Origin: Leucaena leucocephala
Lineage: Eukaryota; Streptophyta; Magnoliopsida; Fabales; Fabaceae
Assembly: GCA_037074615.1 (NCBI GenBank)
Contig: CM073560.1
Location: 7,943,501 to 8,007,500 of the forward strand
Length of the DNA stretch: 64,000 nucleotides
Direction of reading: 5' to 3'
This document shows positions 51,057-62,483 of this stretch, piece after piece; within the stretch, counting starts at the first letter, position 1; each line of letters begins with the position of its first letter. The notes below the pieces were generated by a model. The model was not told where the DNA came from and searched no databases. It saw only the letters and a list, made by a program, of their open reading frames with translations. Made by a program: the position numbers and the translations under genes.

Positions 51057-53154
51057 TGTCACATCCTAATTTTCATACGTCTTAGGGACCATTTGGTAGC
51101 ATCTAAAACCACTTTCAAGGTAATTGAAGTCAAATTTCTCAGTCTGGAGTTTTACTCTATCGAGTATTGTTCGCTGTGTAAATTCCAGATGAGTGACTTG
51201 ACTTCGAAAAATCATAACTAATTCTAGAAAAATCAAAATGAAGTGGTTAAAATTTATACATTAAGCTAACTTAATCCTCTTTCAGGGAAAAATAACTCGT
51301 TTACCATGAATTGACCAAGTCAACGTCAGTCAACTCTACAATTTTACTGTTTATCCAACGTTTCCCCCCTGAATCCAGCATATTTGGTCCCAAATTTGAA
51401 AAATTATATCTCCATGTGTAGACATTCAAATAAGGCATTCTATATATCAAATCGAAGATTGGTATGCCTAATATTTACTGTAAAAATATCATACATTTAT
51501 TCAACCATTTACTATTTTTAATTACATATCAAAGGTCACTACTTCACCACGAGTTACTGTTCATGGTGGCAAATTCCAGCATACATATGCATAACATACA
51601 TCAATCACATATCAATCATGCTAAATAATTCTTAACTTCTCTTCATGAATCCTCATCTCCTCCATCTTGAGAAGACCTACTGTAATTGGATTGATATGGA
51701 AGGGGTGAGATTTTGGGGAAAATCTCAGTAGCAAACAGTACTAAACAATATATGCATCAATGATTGGTATTAGTGCTGGCTTGTGATTGTGTCAGCTTAA
51801 TGTAATGTGCATGCTTCCATGTAACATATGAAATACAATTGGCCAGAGTAATCATAGCACAGAGTTTCAACAATTACATGTTAACATCAATCAATCAAGC
51901 CATAACACAATCAACCATACATTTAACACATACAAGTTTAGGTAAGTTTACTACCTGGCATGTAGTCCTTCCTTTAGTCCTTAATCTTTAATCTGAGGTT
52001 CCACCTTTCATAGGTCAGAGCCTATACATAGCATAATAATATTTTATTATTATCTTATCCAGCATAACTCCACTTTACTCAAGCTTATCTTGAGGTAATA
52101 CCCCTATTCTGACCATCCCCTAACTTTCTTTCTATCCATGGCTAACCTTATAGAGAGAGACATTTCTCTATTCTAACTATCTAATTTATAAGAACAATCC
52201 TCTAATTTATTAGAGAAGGGACTAGAATAAATTACTTACCTTATTCCTAAGTGTTGGAGATTGTGCCCTAGGGGCCAATCATTATCTTATGAACATTGTT
52301 GATTTATGAATTTCTTAATTATGTTATCATATTATTTGCATGTTTACTATGATGACAATCCTTGGATAACTCGTGATCTTATCCTAAATATCCCTGGTCG
52401 GTCATCTATGCGGGAGCAGAGATGAAATAAGACTAGTATGACTTTGAAGATATATAGAGATATAAATCAAAGTCATAAGCACATGTAAGAGTACAGGGTG
52501 TTGGACCGACCCGCTATGAGAGAGCTGCATGGGTCAAGTCATAAGCTTCTCTCATATACAAGCCATGTCACTATGCCCTTTGACCTGAGATCATCATGGA
52601 TTCCTACATGACAAACGCTCAGCTTTGACCTAGTCAAAAGTCACTTTTGACCGAGTGATCATAAAGGCTATGCTCGGGCTTAGTGGTTTTTCATGCGGAG
52701 GAATGTGAATGGTCAAGATGGAATTTGTCCCTCACATTCGTAGAGAGATATTACTGGGCCCCTCGATGAGTGAGTCTGAGAAATGTATGGCCATACTGGA
52801 ATGGAAGGGTAGTTCCATTTCTATATTCAGACTACTCAGGGATCGAGAAAGTAACGGTCAGGAACAGGAGGATGACGTTCTCCATGCCTCATCCTTGACC
52901 GAAATATCATGTGACAAAAGGGACGTGATATGGTTGTATGAAAGGTTATATCGTTTATCTATCCTCATATGTTTTGGGTAGTTGTAATGCCTTGCTAGAG
53001 ACCGCTTACGACTTGTGGGTCAGTATAGTAACTGGCCCACTGCCAACTTCATATGGGCCTACAGGGTCGCACACAAAACAGCCCAATGCGAGCTATGATG
53101 TCCAGATTCATTGAATCAAAGAGATGTCTAGATTCAATGAATAATATAGGGTGG

Positions 53155-53215
53155 ATATATATATTTTATATATATATAAATTAGTATATATATATTATAT
53201 ATAATATAAGAGATA
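53155..53215. repeat. AT-rich simple repeat
   Basis: Runs of TA dinucleotides in the copia solo LTR, counterpart of 32484-32545. Confidence 0.8.
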
Positions 53216-53809
53216 TTTGTAAGATTTAATTTATAAGGATAAATTAAATCTCTATCAATTTTGAATTTGAATTTAAATGGATATGATCTATTTGAATTTG
53301 AAATTCAAATTGATAAGATATCTCAAATTTGATTTATGAGAATAAATAAAATATAATTCTATCTTATCTTTATTTTAAATTAAATAAATAGGTGAATTAA
53401 ATCTGTGGGACGGATTTAATATAAACCATATTTATTTAATTAGTTTCTTATTAAATTATGCAATATATGATATTGTATTATTTTAGAATTAATATAAGAT
53501 TAATTCTGAAGCCCGGCCCTATTAGAAGCCCGATAGCTTCCTATATATTTGACATTAGGAGCTAGGGTTCTACACACAATACATCTCTACACACACATTC
53601 AGACGTGAGAAAAGGGGTAGGGAGAGTGCAAAAGGTTTGCAGATAAGAAACTGCCGAAATAGAGACGGTGAGGACGGAATCTCTAGAAAGCCCTAGAGGG
53701 ACAAGAGGCGCTAGCACGTCGTTCGCGATTGGAACGCTATTCGTGTGGATACCGGTAGAGGAAGCCGATCTGAGCTGTCGACTTCTTACGATCGACCAGA
53801 CACGAAGCA

Positions 53810-54078
53810 AGGTCGCGACCTATTGACACTGAGGTCGCGACCATACGGGCATCTGAATGTCAGAAATCTGAAAAGAGGAGACAGGTCGCGACTTGAAGCT
53901 AACGAGGTCGCGACTACAAACTCCAGAGACGTCCGGTCGCGACGTGAAGCAGAGTAGGTCGCAACTAAAAACTCCAGAGGCGACAGGTCGCGACTAGAAG
54001 CTGAGGAGGTCACGACTGAAGGTTCCAGAGGCGAGGAGTCGCGACTAGAGGACACTGAGGTCGCGACCAAAGCTCGAA
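53810..54078 (+). repeat. TCGCGA palindrome array in a copia LTR
   Basis: About eleven units: ggtcgcgacc, ggtcgcgact, ggtcgcgacg, ggtcgcaact, ggtcacgact, agtcgcgact and similar, with linkers such as tccagaggcga and agctgaggag. It is the reverse complement of the array at 31577-31890, as expected from opposite orientation. Confidence 0.87.
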
Positions 54079-54240
54079 TACCGAAGGTAACACTTCTTTC
54101 TCCTTGACTTAAACACATTCGGTAGATCCTGGCTGGGAATGGAAAAATTTTTAAAGTTAATTTCTGCTGCGTGTCTTCCAATTCCCAACACTAAGCTTGC
54201 TGAGTCCCTAAGCTCCTTGGATTACTCCTAGCTTCGCCAG

Positions 54241-54302
54241 AACTCCTTCTTTCTCTTTCTTTCTTTCTTTCTCTCTTTCTCTTTCTCTCTCTTGTTTTCT
54301 CT
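54241..54302 (+). repeat. CT-rich microsatellite
   Basis: Tandem ctttctttc and tctctctt. On the minus strand this is the GA-rich leader downstream of the gypsy TATA box at 54350. Confidence 0.75.
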
Positions 54303-54349
54303 TCTTTCATGGCTCTTGGCCGTGGAATGAAATGGCAAGTGGGGTGGGG

Positions 54350-54357
54350 TATTTATA
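54350..54357 (-). promoter_or_regulatory. TATA box of solo LTR 51057-55905
   Basis: TATAAATA on the minus strand followed by CCCC. Confidence 0.6.
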
Positions 54358-55905
54358 GTTAAAGCAAAGTGAAATGGATGGCTCAGATCTAATCACGATG
54401 AACGGCTAGATCGCTTACTTCCTCATCGTGATGACATCATCCTCTATAATGACTCATCAAAAGTGACATCATCAAGGGACACCTCACATGCTTAGGTGGC
54501 ATAATGGTGGGGCCCTCGGGACACCTCACCAGCTGACTCAGCATTTCCAGAGAATTCCAGAGTCTTATCCCAGAATGAATGGCTGAGATCGTGCCATGTG
54601 TCCTTAGCTTTTTCTTCTTCCTCTAGATTAGTGCCATATGGCCCCTTATGGGTACCTTTAATGCCACCTCATGGCTTCCGGATAAGTCCATAACTTTATC
54701 TGATCAATTCCCCGGTTATCACTTCGACTGGTAACTTTACTTTATTGAAAAAGTACTAAAACAATATTTTAATGCCACTTTTACTCACATAACTCTTGGG
54801 CGACATTTTTGGGCTTTGGGAATGCTATCTTGGATCTTTGATCAAGCTCAAGTACTCTGATGGCTCAATTCCCAAGAAACATCCCCTGGCAAATTACCAA
54901 AATGCCCTCGGTTCCTCTTTATTTACTTTAATGAGTCTAGGGACATTATTATCTTTTCACACCTTACCAGAGTATTCCCTGACCCTGGTCAACTATCCAG
55001 ATAACCTTTCTTGACTGTCTATCCGTAGTCAAATGACCAAAATACCCTTTACTCATTCTTTACTTATTTTATAACATAGGGTTATTTTTGTCATTTTGCA
55101 CCTTTTTCGGGACATTGGCCCCTTTTACCACTAAACTGATATCATGGGCCTAAGCCTCCCTTTGTGTCATTATGGGCCTCTGAGTGACGCCATCTGGGCT
55201 CATTCAGTCCCAGTTTGCTTATCAATTAATTTCTCTATCGGATATCGGGCGTTCACGAACTCCCGTCTAAATTTACTAAAAAGTGAATAACTTTTTCTAC
55301 AAAACTCCTTTCGGGATTCTGTCAGTTCCCTGACCTCCGGCTTCACAACACGCACATTCTTGTAATGTTTCACTCATATCTGAGGTCCAGGGGATCTGAT
55401 AAAAATTTTAGATAATTTTCTAACTATCAGATAAATTTTAGCTATCTGGAACTCTGATAAAATTCCTGTATTAAGCTAGATTAACCAGCATCATTTCCTC
55501 TATCTACTGATGAAATTTGGGACTGAAATGCTTCTGGGTAGTTTTAAGCCACTTCCGGCTCAACTTTCTATAATTACCATTTTGCCCCAGGAAACTTTTC
55601 TTCTTTTCAATTAAGTCCTTTAACTTTTCATAATTACCTTTAATGGCCCACAACTTGTGTCTACTTTTATTTCTTACCATGGAACTTTTAAACTTTTCAC
55701 TTTAGTCCCTTTCTTTTCTAAAATGACCATTATACCCCTAGCGACTTTCACTATTTACATATAAGTCCCTGTACTTTCACTTATTTGCAGTTTAGGCCCT
55801 AAAAACCCTCTGTATGTTTTTGGGACTTCTGCTCAAGGGGGTCTGGTAGCCTATCTTTTTTAGGCTACTTTCTGAGTCTCTGGGCCTAAAAATTGGGATA
55901 TTACA

Positions 55906-56126
55906 CCATTGCACATGCCAAAGAGCCTAGGTCACATCAAAGGACTAAGCATATACTCATGCGATTTCATCTCATCAGAGAAACCAATGATAGAGGTGAT
56001 ATAAAAATATGCAAAGTAGGAGGAGAAGACAATGTTGCTGATCCTCTAACAAAGTCGCTTGTGCAGGCAAAGTATGAGAGTCATGTTAGGTTAATAAGAA
56101 TTAGGAAAATTAATGATTGTACCTAG
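55906..56126 (+). pseudogene. pol: Copia pol part 3: RNase H C-terminus and natural stop
   Basis: The frame resumes at 55911 with AHAKEPRSHQRTKHILMRFH, continues through GGEDNVADPLTKSL and ends at TAG 56124-56126, just before the purine tract. This is the normal C-terminus of Angela-type Pol. This piece has no premature stop. In total the four coding pieces give about 1326 codons, close to a full-length Angela polyprotein. Confidence 0.92.
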
Positions 56127-56130
56127 TTCA

Positions 56131-56141
56131 AGTGGGAGGAT
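56131..56141 (+). other. Purine tract of the copia element
   Basis: AAGTGGGAGGA immediately before the 3' LTR; primer for plus-strand DNA synthesis. Confidence 0.8.
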
Positions 56142-57772
56142 GATGGAAATTGTGCCCTAGGGGCCAATCATTGTATTATGAACATTATTGATTTATGAAT
56201 TTCTTAATTATGTTATCACATTATTTTCATGTTTACTGTAATGACCATCCTTGGATAACTCATGATCTTATCCTAAATATCCCTGGTCGGTCATCTATGC
56301 AGGAGCAGAGATAAAATAAGACCAGTATAACTTTGAAGATGTATAGAGATATAAATCAAAGTCATAGGCACATGTAAAAGTACAAGGTGTTAGACCGACC
56401 TGCTATGAGAGAGCTGTATGGGTTAAGTCATAAGCTTCTCTCATATACAAACCACGTCACTATGACCTTTGACCTGAGATCATCATGGATTTCTACATGG
56501 CAAACGCTCAGCTTTGACCTAGTCAAAAGTCACTCTTGACCGAGTGATGATAAAGACTATGTTCAGGCTTAGTGGTTTTTCATGCGGAGGAATTTGAATG
56601 GTCAAGATGGAATTTGTCCCTCACATTCTTAGAGAGATATTACTGGGCCCCTCGATGAGTGAGTCTGAGAAGTGTATGGCTATACTATAATGGAAAGGTA
56701 GTTCCATTTCTATAGTCAGACTACTCAGGGATCGAGAAAGTAACGGTCAGGAACAGGAAGGTGACGTTCTCCATGCCTCATCCATGACCAAAATGTCGTG
56801 TGACAAAAGGGACGTGATATGGTTGTATGAAAGGTTATATCGTTCATCGATCCTCATATAATTTGGGTAGTCGTGATGTTTTGCTAGAGATCGCTTACGA
56901 CTTATGAGTCAGTATAGTAAATGGCCCACTGCCAACTTCATATGGGCCTACAGGGTCGCACACAAAATAGCCTAACACGAGCTATGATGTCCAGATTCAT
57001 TGAATCTAAGATATGTCTAGATTCAATGAATAATCTAGGGTGGACGTATATATATTCGTATATATATTATATGATATAAGAGATATTTATAAGATTTGAT
57101 TTATAAGGATAAATTAAATCTCTATCACTTTTAAATTTGAAATTTAAATTGATATGATATAATATAATATCTCAAATTTGATTTATGAGAATAAATCAAA
57201 TATAATTCTGTCATATCCTTATTTTAAATTAAATGAATAGGTGAATTAAATCTTTGGGACAGATTTAATATAAGAAACCATATTTATTTAATTGATTTCT
57301 TATCAGATTACGCAATATATGATATTATATTAATTTTAGAATTAATTTAGGATTAATTTTGAGATCCAATATCCGTCAGAACACCGATAGCATCCTATAT
57401 ATTTGACATTAGGGGCTAGGGTTCTTGGAGGGAGAGTGTAAAAGGTTTGTAGATAAGAAACGGCCAAAATGGAGATGGTGAGGACGGATTCTTGAGAAAA
57501 ACCCTAGAAGGACAAGAGGAGCTAGCACGTCATTCGTGGTTGGAACGCTGTTCGTGTGGATACAAGTAGAGGAAGCCAATCTGAGTCGTCGACTTCTCAT
57601 GATCGGAAAGAGAGCATAGGAATCCTGAACGTCGAAATCCCCGATCCACCAATAATTCGAATACCGAAGGTAACACCTCTTACTGGTTGACTTAAACATA
57701 ATTGGTAGATCCAGGCAGGGACTGGAAAAATTTTAAAGTTAATTTCTACTACGTGTCTTCCAATTCCCTACA
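56142..57772 (+). mobile_element. Copia 3' LTR
   Basis: TGATGGAAATTGTGCCC at 56142 to CAATTCCCTACA at 57772; 1631 bp, uninterrupted, followed by TSD GTTCT. Like the 5' LTR it lacks the TCGCGA array. AT-rich tract at 57045-57080. Confidence 0.92.
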
Positions 57773-57777
57773 GTTCT

Positions 57778-58291
57778 GTCTAGGTTTCGGTTAAGAACTG
57801 GTCTAATTTAGATAATTTACCTATCTTAGATAAGTGAGTTATTCATTTAAGTTAGTTTTGCAAGGATAGATAATGGTTGTTCGTAGGCAGAACTCCATTC
57901 CCTCAGTAAACCAAGGTGATTCCTTTCCTAAGAAAGTATGTGAGGAAGACCTAGACCTCTTGACTACTTCATCAGAGGATGAAATTCTGTATACTAGGTA
58001 GTCAGCTTTAGAACAGTCAAGGCATTCTTCTAAAGGCTAGAACATGCGGTTGGGAGAGCCAGTAGATGTGGTACTTATTTCTGTAGCTTCTCCTAACAAT
58101 GCTGTCTTAGGTATCCTCAGCTAGATTATAGAGTTCCTCCTACAGTTCTAGTAGATGAGTATGGTAATCCATATCTTGAACTATTACGTCTAGAGGACAT
58201 AATGATGTTTATTTTAGATAATGATATTTTCATAGATTGGGTTTGCCAAGCCCAGAGTTCCAACACTAGTATTAGTAGTGTTACCCCTTAT
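57778..58291 (+). pseudogene. Gypsy element C internal remnant, broken leader/gag-proximal frame
   Basis: Directly continues the sequence interrupted at 24782. An ATG at 57873 opens a frame MVVRRQNSIPSVNQGDSFPK leading into an acidic stretch, with a stop after 42 codons; a second frame (58100-58291) reads VLVDEYGNPYLELLRLED. No conserved domain is visible. By position it corresponds to the region just after the primer site, as with the leader frames of B1 and B2. Confidence 0.5.
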
Positions 58292-61151
58292 TATCATATC
58301 CTAATTTTTAGGCCTAAAAACCTAGTATGTAGACTAAAATAGGTAGGCTACTAGGCCCTGTTGAGCAGAAGTCATAGAAATATACAAATGATGTCCGAGG
58401 ACTAAACTTCAGATAATGAAAGTTCATGGACCAAAATATAAATAATGAAAGTTCCTGAGGGAAAATATATAAATAAGTTAGAGACTTCAGAAGAGTCTCC
58501 TAGGCATAGAAAGAGAAAAGAGGTTAGTTAGAGGCCTAAGGTTGAGATAAAGAGCTGAAAGGGATGATTTACAATGTTAAAGCCAAAGTAAGGTAAGATC
58601 ATAATTTTAGAAAAGTCCCAAGGGCATAATGGCCATTTTGAGAAAGAAAGGGACTAAAGTGAAAAGACTAAAAGTTCCACGGTATGAAATGAAAGTAGAC
58701 ACAAGTTATGGGCCATCAAGTGTACTTATGTCAAGTTGAGGGCCTAAGTGTAATTTTTAAAAGTTCAGGGGCAAAATGATAATTATGGAAAGTTGAGCCA
58801 GAAAAAGCCCAAAAATGACCAAAAATGGCTTAGCCCCAAATTTTACTAGTAAATAGAGAAAATTATTCTGATTAGTTTAACGTAACACATAATTTTGATT
58901 TGAGGTTCCGATAAATTGATATGAATTTTTGAAGATTGGGAACTTAGTACAGTATCTTCTAGACCTCAGAATCAAATAAAATTTTTTCATAAATTCTTAT
59001 AATTAATATGAGAATTTATGAAACTGAAAGAAGTAAAAAAGGAGTCTTGTGGAATTAATTATGGATTTTACGGTAAAAAAGGACATCGATAAAGGGTTTA
59101 AAGGAAATGTATGTAATTTTTATCAGGACTTCTGGGTTTCAGAAAATTATAAGACTTTGTGATAAATTCATTTTATATTAGAATTAATTTCTAAAAATAT
59201 TAGAATCAATGAAAGATGTGTTTATACTTTTTCTCAAAAATTAGGGCTATTTAAGGATATCGGTATAGGAAGTACCTTGGGATTTATGCCAATTGGTAAT
59301 TGGACCCAAGGAAGGCCCAATAATGGTGTCATGCAGTAGCCCAATAAGTCTCAAAAGTCTTTTGGATCCTAAGTATAATAATGGATAATTTTTGAGTTTT
59401 TGAAAAAGAAAAGAAAATAAATTAAGGAAACTTCAAGATGAAGATTAGGGTTTGCACATAGTGGGCCCCACATGAGCAGCACACATGGCATCCAAGCAAG
59501 GAGGAATTTGGCTTCTAGGGGCCAAGATCAAGAGCAAATATGAGCCATTAGATCAAATGGTACACAAAATGATTTGGCCACTATTTCCATGCCTTGAAGT
59601 CTATAAATACCCTCCCATTTTCTGCCCAAAACCGTATCTCAAGAATCTAAAGTCCAAAGTTCAAGCTAGCTAAGGAATAAGGTAAGTAATCTATACTAGC
59701 TTATTTTTCTTTAATTTTGGGGCTTGAACTTGGGATTTTTATGGAAGAAAGTTAAGCTTTACTTAGGTTATATATGCTGTCCAAAACCCTAGATGAAAGA
59801 AGAAGGAAGAAGAGTTAGAACTATGAGACTAATGTTTAGATAAGTCAGTTTAGATGATTGGTTGTTGAATCAAGTTGATATTCTTGACTTTGCCATGGAT
59901 GAAACCTTTTGGTTTGTACTATTAATGATAGAGGGAGATGGAATTTCAATAATATAATGCTTCCATTGAATTTATATGATGATTTTGTGTAGGATTTGAT
60001 AGGTTTTGAACCTTAGAAGTATTGGAATTGAAAATTGTAATTTTTTGAAGTCTTCTCTGTTACTGTTCACATGCATGAGCAGTGATTGGAATTTCATGAT
60101 TTTGATGATCCCAATAATTTTAAAATGAAAAGTTGTGGGGATAAAGTAGAAAAACAAGTATTGGAAGCACTGAAATCAAAATGAGAATTTTTGAAAGAAA
60201 AAGGGGAGTTATGTAATTATGTCTAGAACAGTGTGTAGCTGCTAGAATTTGGGAATTCTGAGTTCATAAATGGATTCAGAAGGCCAAATTCTATATGGTA
60301 AAGTCAAGACATCAATTGGTTCAAATGTCAAGTTAATTAGTAAAGATTAGAGAAAGTTATGTTAATTAATAAAGTAAGTTTAATGTTCAAGATAGTTAGA
60401 TTGTAATTAATGGATATGCTATGTTAGGAATTGATTGGTGTTTTTAAAAGATGGCAGCCACACATCAAGGAGAAGTAAGAAGAAATAAGTAAAGGAAAGT
60501 CAAGCATGTGAGGTAGTAAACTATCCTAAACTTGTATGTATTTGATGTTATGCTTGGTTGTGTTATGGCTATATTGAATTATGTTGCATATATGTTTATG
60601 ATTGAAGCTCTATTTCTACAGTTACTTTAGCCAATTATATTTCGTATGCTACATGGAAGCATGAACATTACACAATGTTAACACTTTCACAAGCAAGCAC
60701 AAGTATTTACATTGATGCATACATTTTTTAGTACCGTTTGCTACTGAGATTTCCCCAGAAATCTCACCCTATCCATGTAATCCTAATCCCAATAGGTTCA
60801 TTAATGATGAAAGAGGATGAAGAAGCATGAAGAGAAGTTAGGGATTGGATAATGTAAATATTATATGATGAATGTATAAATTGTTGCAAGTAATAATGTT
60901 ATATGACAAGTTTGAGCAACAATGTTCATGATGTAATGAAAAATAGTAAATGATGGAATAAATGTATGAAATTTTACAAACACTTAGTTAACATGTCAAA
61001 CTTCATTTTTACACCAAGTAAGCCTTATTTCAATGTCTGTACAAAGAGAATGAATTTTCCAAAGTCATAAACTATAATCTATTTTCAAAATTTTTGAACA
61101 AATGAATAATAATCTTTGACGATTAAATTGTACCGATTAACTAAGCATTTT
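58292..61151 (+). mobile_element. Gypsy LTR, 3' end truncated
   Basis: Starts TATCATATCCTAATTTTTAGG at 58292 (TG decayed to TA); the layout follows the LTRs at 2976 and 29325, with a TATA box at 59602 and shared blocks such as cttgactttgccatgg. Homology to 29325-34420 stops near 61151, before the family's terminal block, so the 3' end is lost. No TSD found. Confidence 0.75.
59602..59609 (+). promoter_or_regulatory. TATA box of LTR 58292-61151
   Basis: TATAAATA followed by CCCTCCC. Confidence 0.6.
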
Positions 61152-61653
61152 GCAGTGTTAAGACTTTACTTTTGTTATGAAAGTTTAGGTACTAATCTTG
61201 ATCAAGTATATGCGATATAAGAGTGGGAAGAGCTTATGGTGAGCCAGATACTTCTATACACGATGACATGGCAATCAAGTTTTAGGGAGTACATTGAGTA
61301 CAACCCTCCAAGCAATATTAAGGAATGGATTCACTGTGTAGAGCAATATGTATGACTACTTCTTCCTAAAAAGAGGACCTGAGTTAGAAGGTTCAGGCTT
61401 GCTTAGAAGTATAATAAAAATAAGAACTAGGATGTTAATGTATATTATGTGATGTTGATATACTTTGTATGTTTTGCATAAGAAAGCTATGTATAACTAT
61501 TACGTATATGTATATGATATGTGAACATGACTTGCTAATGTGTATGAATATTGTTCCACTGTATGTATAAATGTTTACTAATAAATAGAGGAAAGTTATT
61601 ATGCATACATTTGATTGTGTTTTCTCAATTATAGACTAGAGGAAATAGAGACA
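61152..61653 (+). other. Probable gypsy untranslated leader
   Basis: AT-rich text between the truncated LTR and a gypsy gag frame. No primer site or LTR end is recognisable. Which element owns it (C or the outermost one) is not clear. Confidence 0.4.
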
Positions 61654-62440
61654 ATGGTTAACACCTGTAGAACAGTTAGACCCCAAGTTATAGAGCCCCA
61701 TAATGAGAGGACTAGCAACCATGCAAACTCTGTGCAAGTTATTATAGATAGGCTAGAGTAATAGCAATGAGTAATGGATGAAATCCAAGAGACGTAAGCA
61801 TGTCAGGAGCAGGAAAGAAATGCTACTATAGCAGAAGTTATAGCTTATTTATGATGAACAGAAGAAGGAGTCATTGAGGAACCATAGTCTGGCTAAAGAC
61901 AGACTAGAACTAGATCAGATAGACATATGGGGTCTGTAGTAGACCAAAAAAATATACAGATATGGATAGAACGATTCTAAAGGCATAATCCACCTACATT
62001 TGAAGGAGTCTTTGATGTTCAAACTGCAGAGGATTGGGTAAATCATTTAGAGAAAAATTTTAAGGTTCTCAATTGTCCTTCAAAGCAAAAGGCACAAATG
62101 GCTATATATAAGCTAGTGAAAGACGGTGACCGTTGGTGGAGAAATATAGAGATTATCTTGTGAGCAAGAAATACCTCTCTTACATGGGAAATCTTTCTAG
62201 AACAATTCTATGACAAGTATTTTCCTCAGTCTGTAAGGGATGAGAGTATGGATGAGTTCTTGATGTTAAGAAAGGGTGAGAAGGAACCCTTTAATGACTA
62301 CTTAGCCAAGTTCATCCGCCTCTCTCACTATTCTACATATCTGAATCACATGAACGATGTGAGATGGACTATAGAGAAATTGACTCGAGGACTAAATTCT
62401 TCACTGAGAGAAATGATAACCTAGACAAATACAAAGATTT
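61654..62440 (+). pseudogene. gag: Ty3-gypsy Gag, broken
   Basis: ATG at 61654 (MVNTCRTVRPQVIEPHNERT). The retrotransposon Gag domain is clear from about 61960: NPPTFEGVFDVQTAEDWVNH, then LVKDGDRWWRN, WEIFLEQFYDKYFP and FNDYLAKFIRLSHY. Multiple in-frame stops, including several at 61760-61900 and TGA at about 62161. It ends at the duplication at 62431-62483 before any zinc knuckle. The same family as B2's gag but keeping the capsid core that B2 has lost. Confidence 0.85.
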
Positions 62441-62483
62441 AATGAAGCAGTTAAAGTATGTAGAATTACAAAGATTTAATGAA
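62431..62483 (+). repeat. Short direct repeat at a rearrangement junction
   Basis: ACAAAGATTTAATGAA occurs at 62431-62446 and 62468-62483, where gag text gives way to LTR text. Confidence 0.7.

Larger units (their letters stand above)
52252..54190 (+). mobile_element. Copia solo LTR nested in a gypsy solo LTR
   Basis: TGTTGGAGATT at 52252, CAATTCCCAACA at 54190; TSDs CTAAG at 52247-52251 and 54191-54195. 1939 bp. It contains an AT-rich tract at 53155-53215 and an intact TCGCGA array at 53810-54078. Confidence 0.94.
51057..55905 (-). mobile_element. Gypsy solo LTR in the copia RNase H, carrying a copia solo LTR
   Basis: TSDs CCATT at 51052-51056 and 55906-55910. Minus strand TGTAATATCCC...GGATGTGACA. 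LTR sequence proper 51057-52251 and 54196-55905, about 2.9 kb. A TATA box lies at 54350 (minus). No internal region. Confidence 0.92.
24783..57772 (+). mobile_element. Complete Ty1-copia element, Angela/BARE-like, with five nested insertions
   Basis: TSDs GTTCT at 24778-24782 and 57773-57777 bracket it. Parts in order: 5' LTR, primer site, leader, gag, protease, integrase, reverse transcriptase, RNase H, purine tract, 3' LTR. Subtracting the nested insertions leaves about 8.5 kb with 1.6-kb LTRs, the usual size for this lineage. The LTRs differ by roughly 8% in the first 330 bases by eye, far more than B1's. Coding pieces are 34891-35751, 46294-48358, 50218-51056 and 55911-56126; they join in one frame but carry 17 stops. 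It is dead as an autonomous element. Confidence 0.93.

Noticed and set aside
53786..54181. 131-codon minus-strand open frame with repeated SSRDLSPLEF-like units, also seen at 31430-31693
   Set aside because: It is the TCGCGA array read in one frame: repeated DNA gives repeated peptide. There is no supporting domain, and the frame is broken in the third copy.
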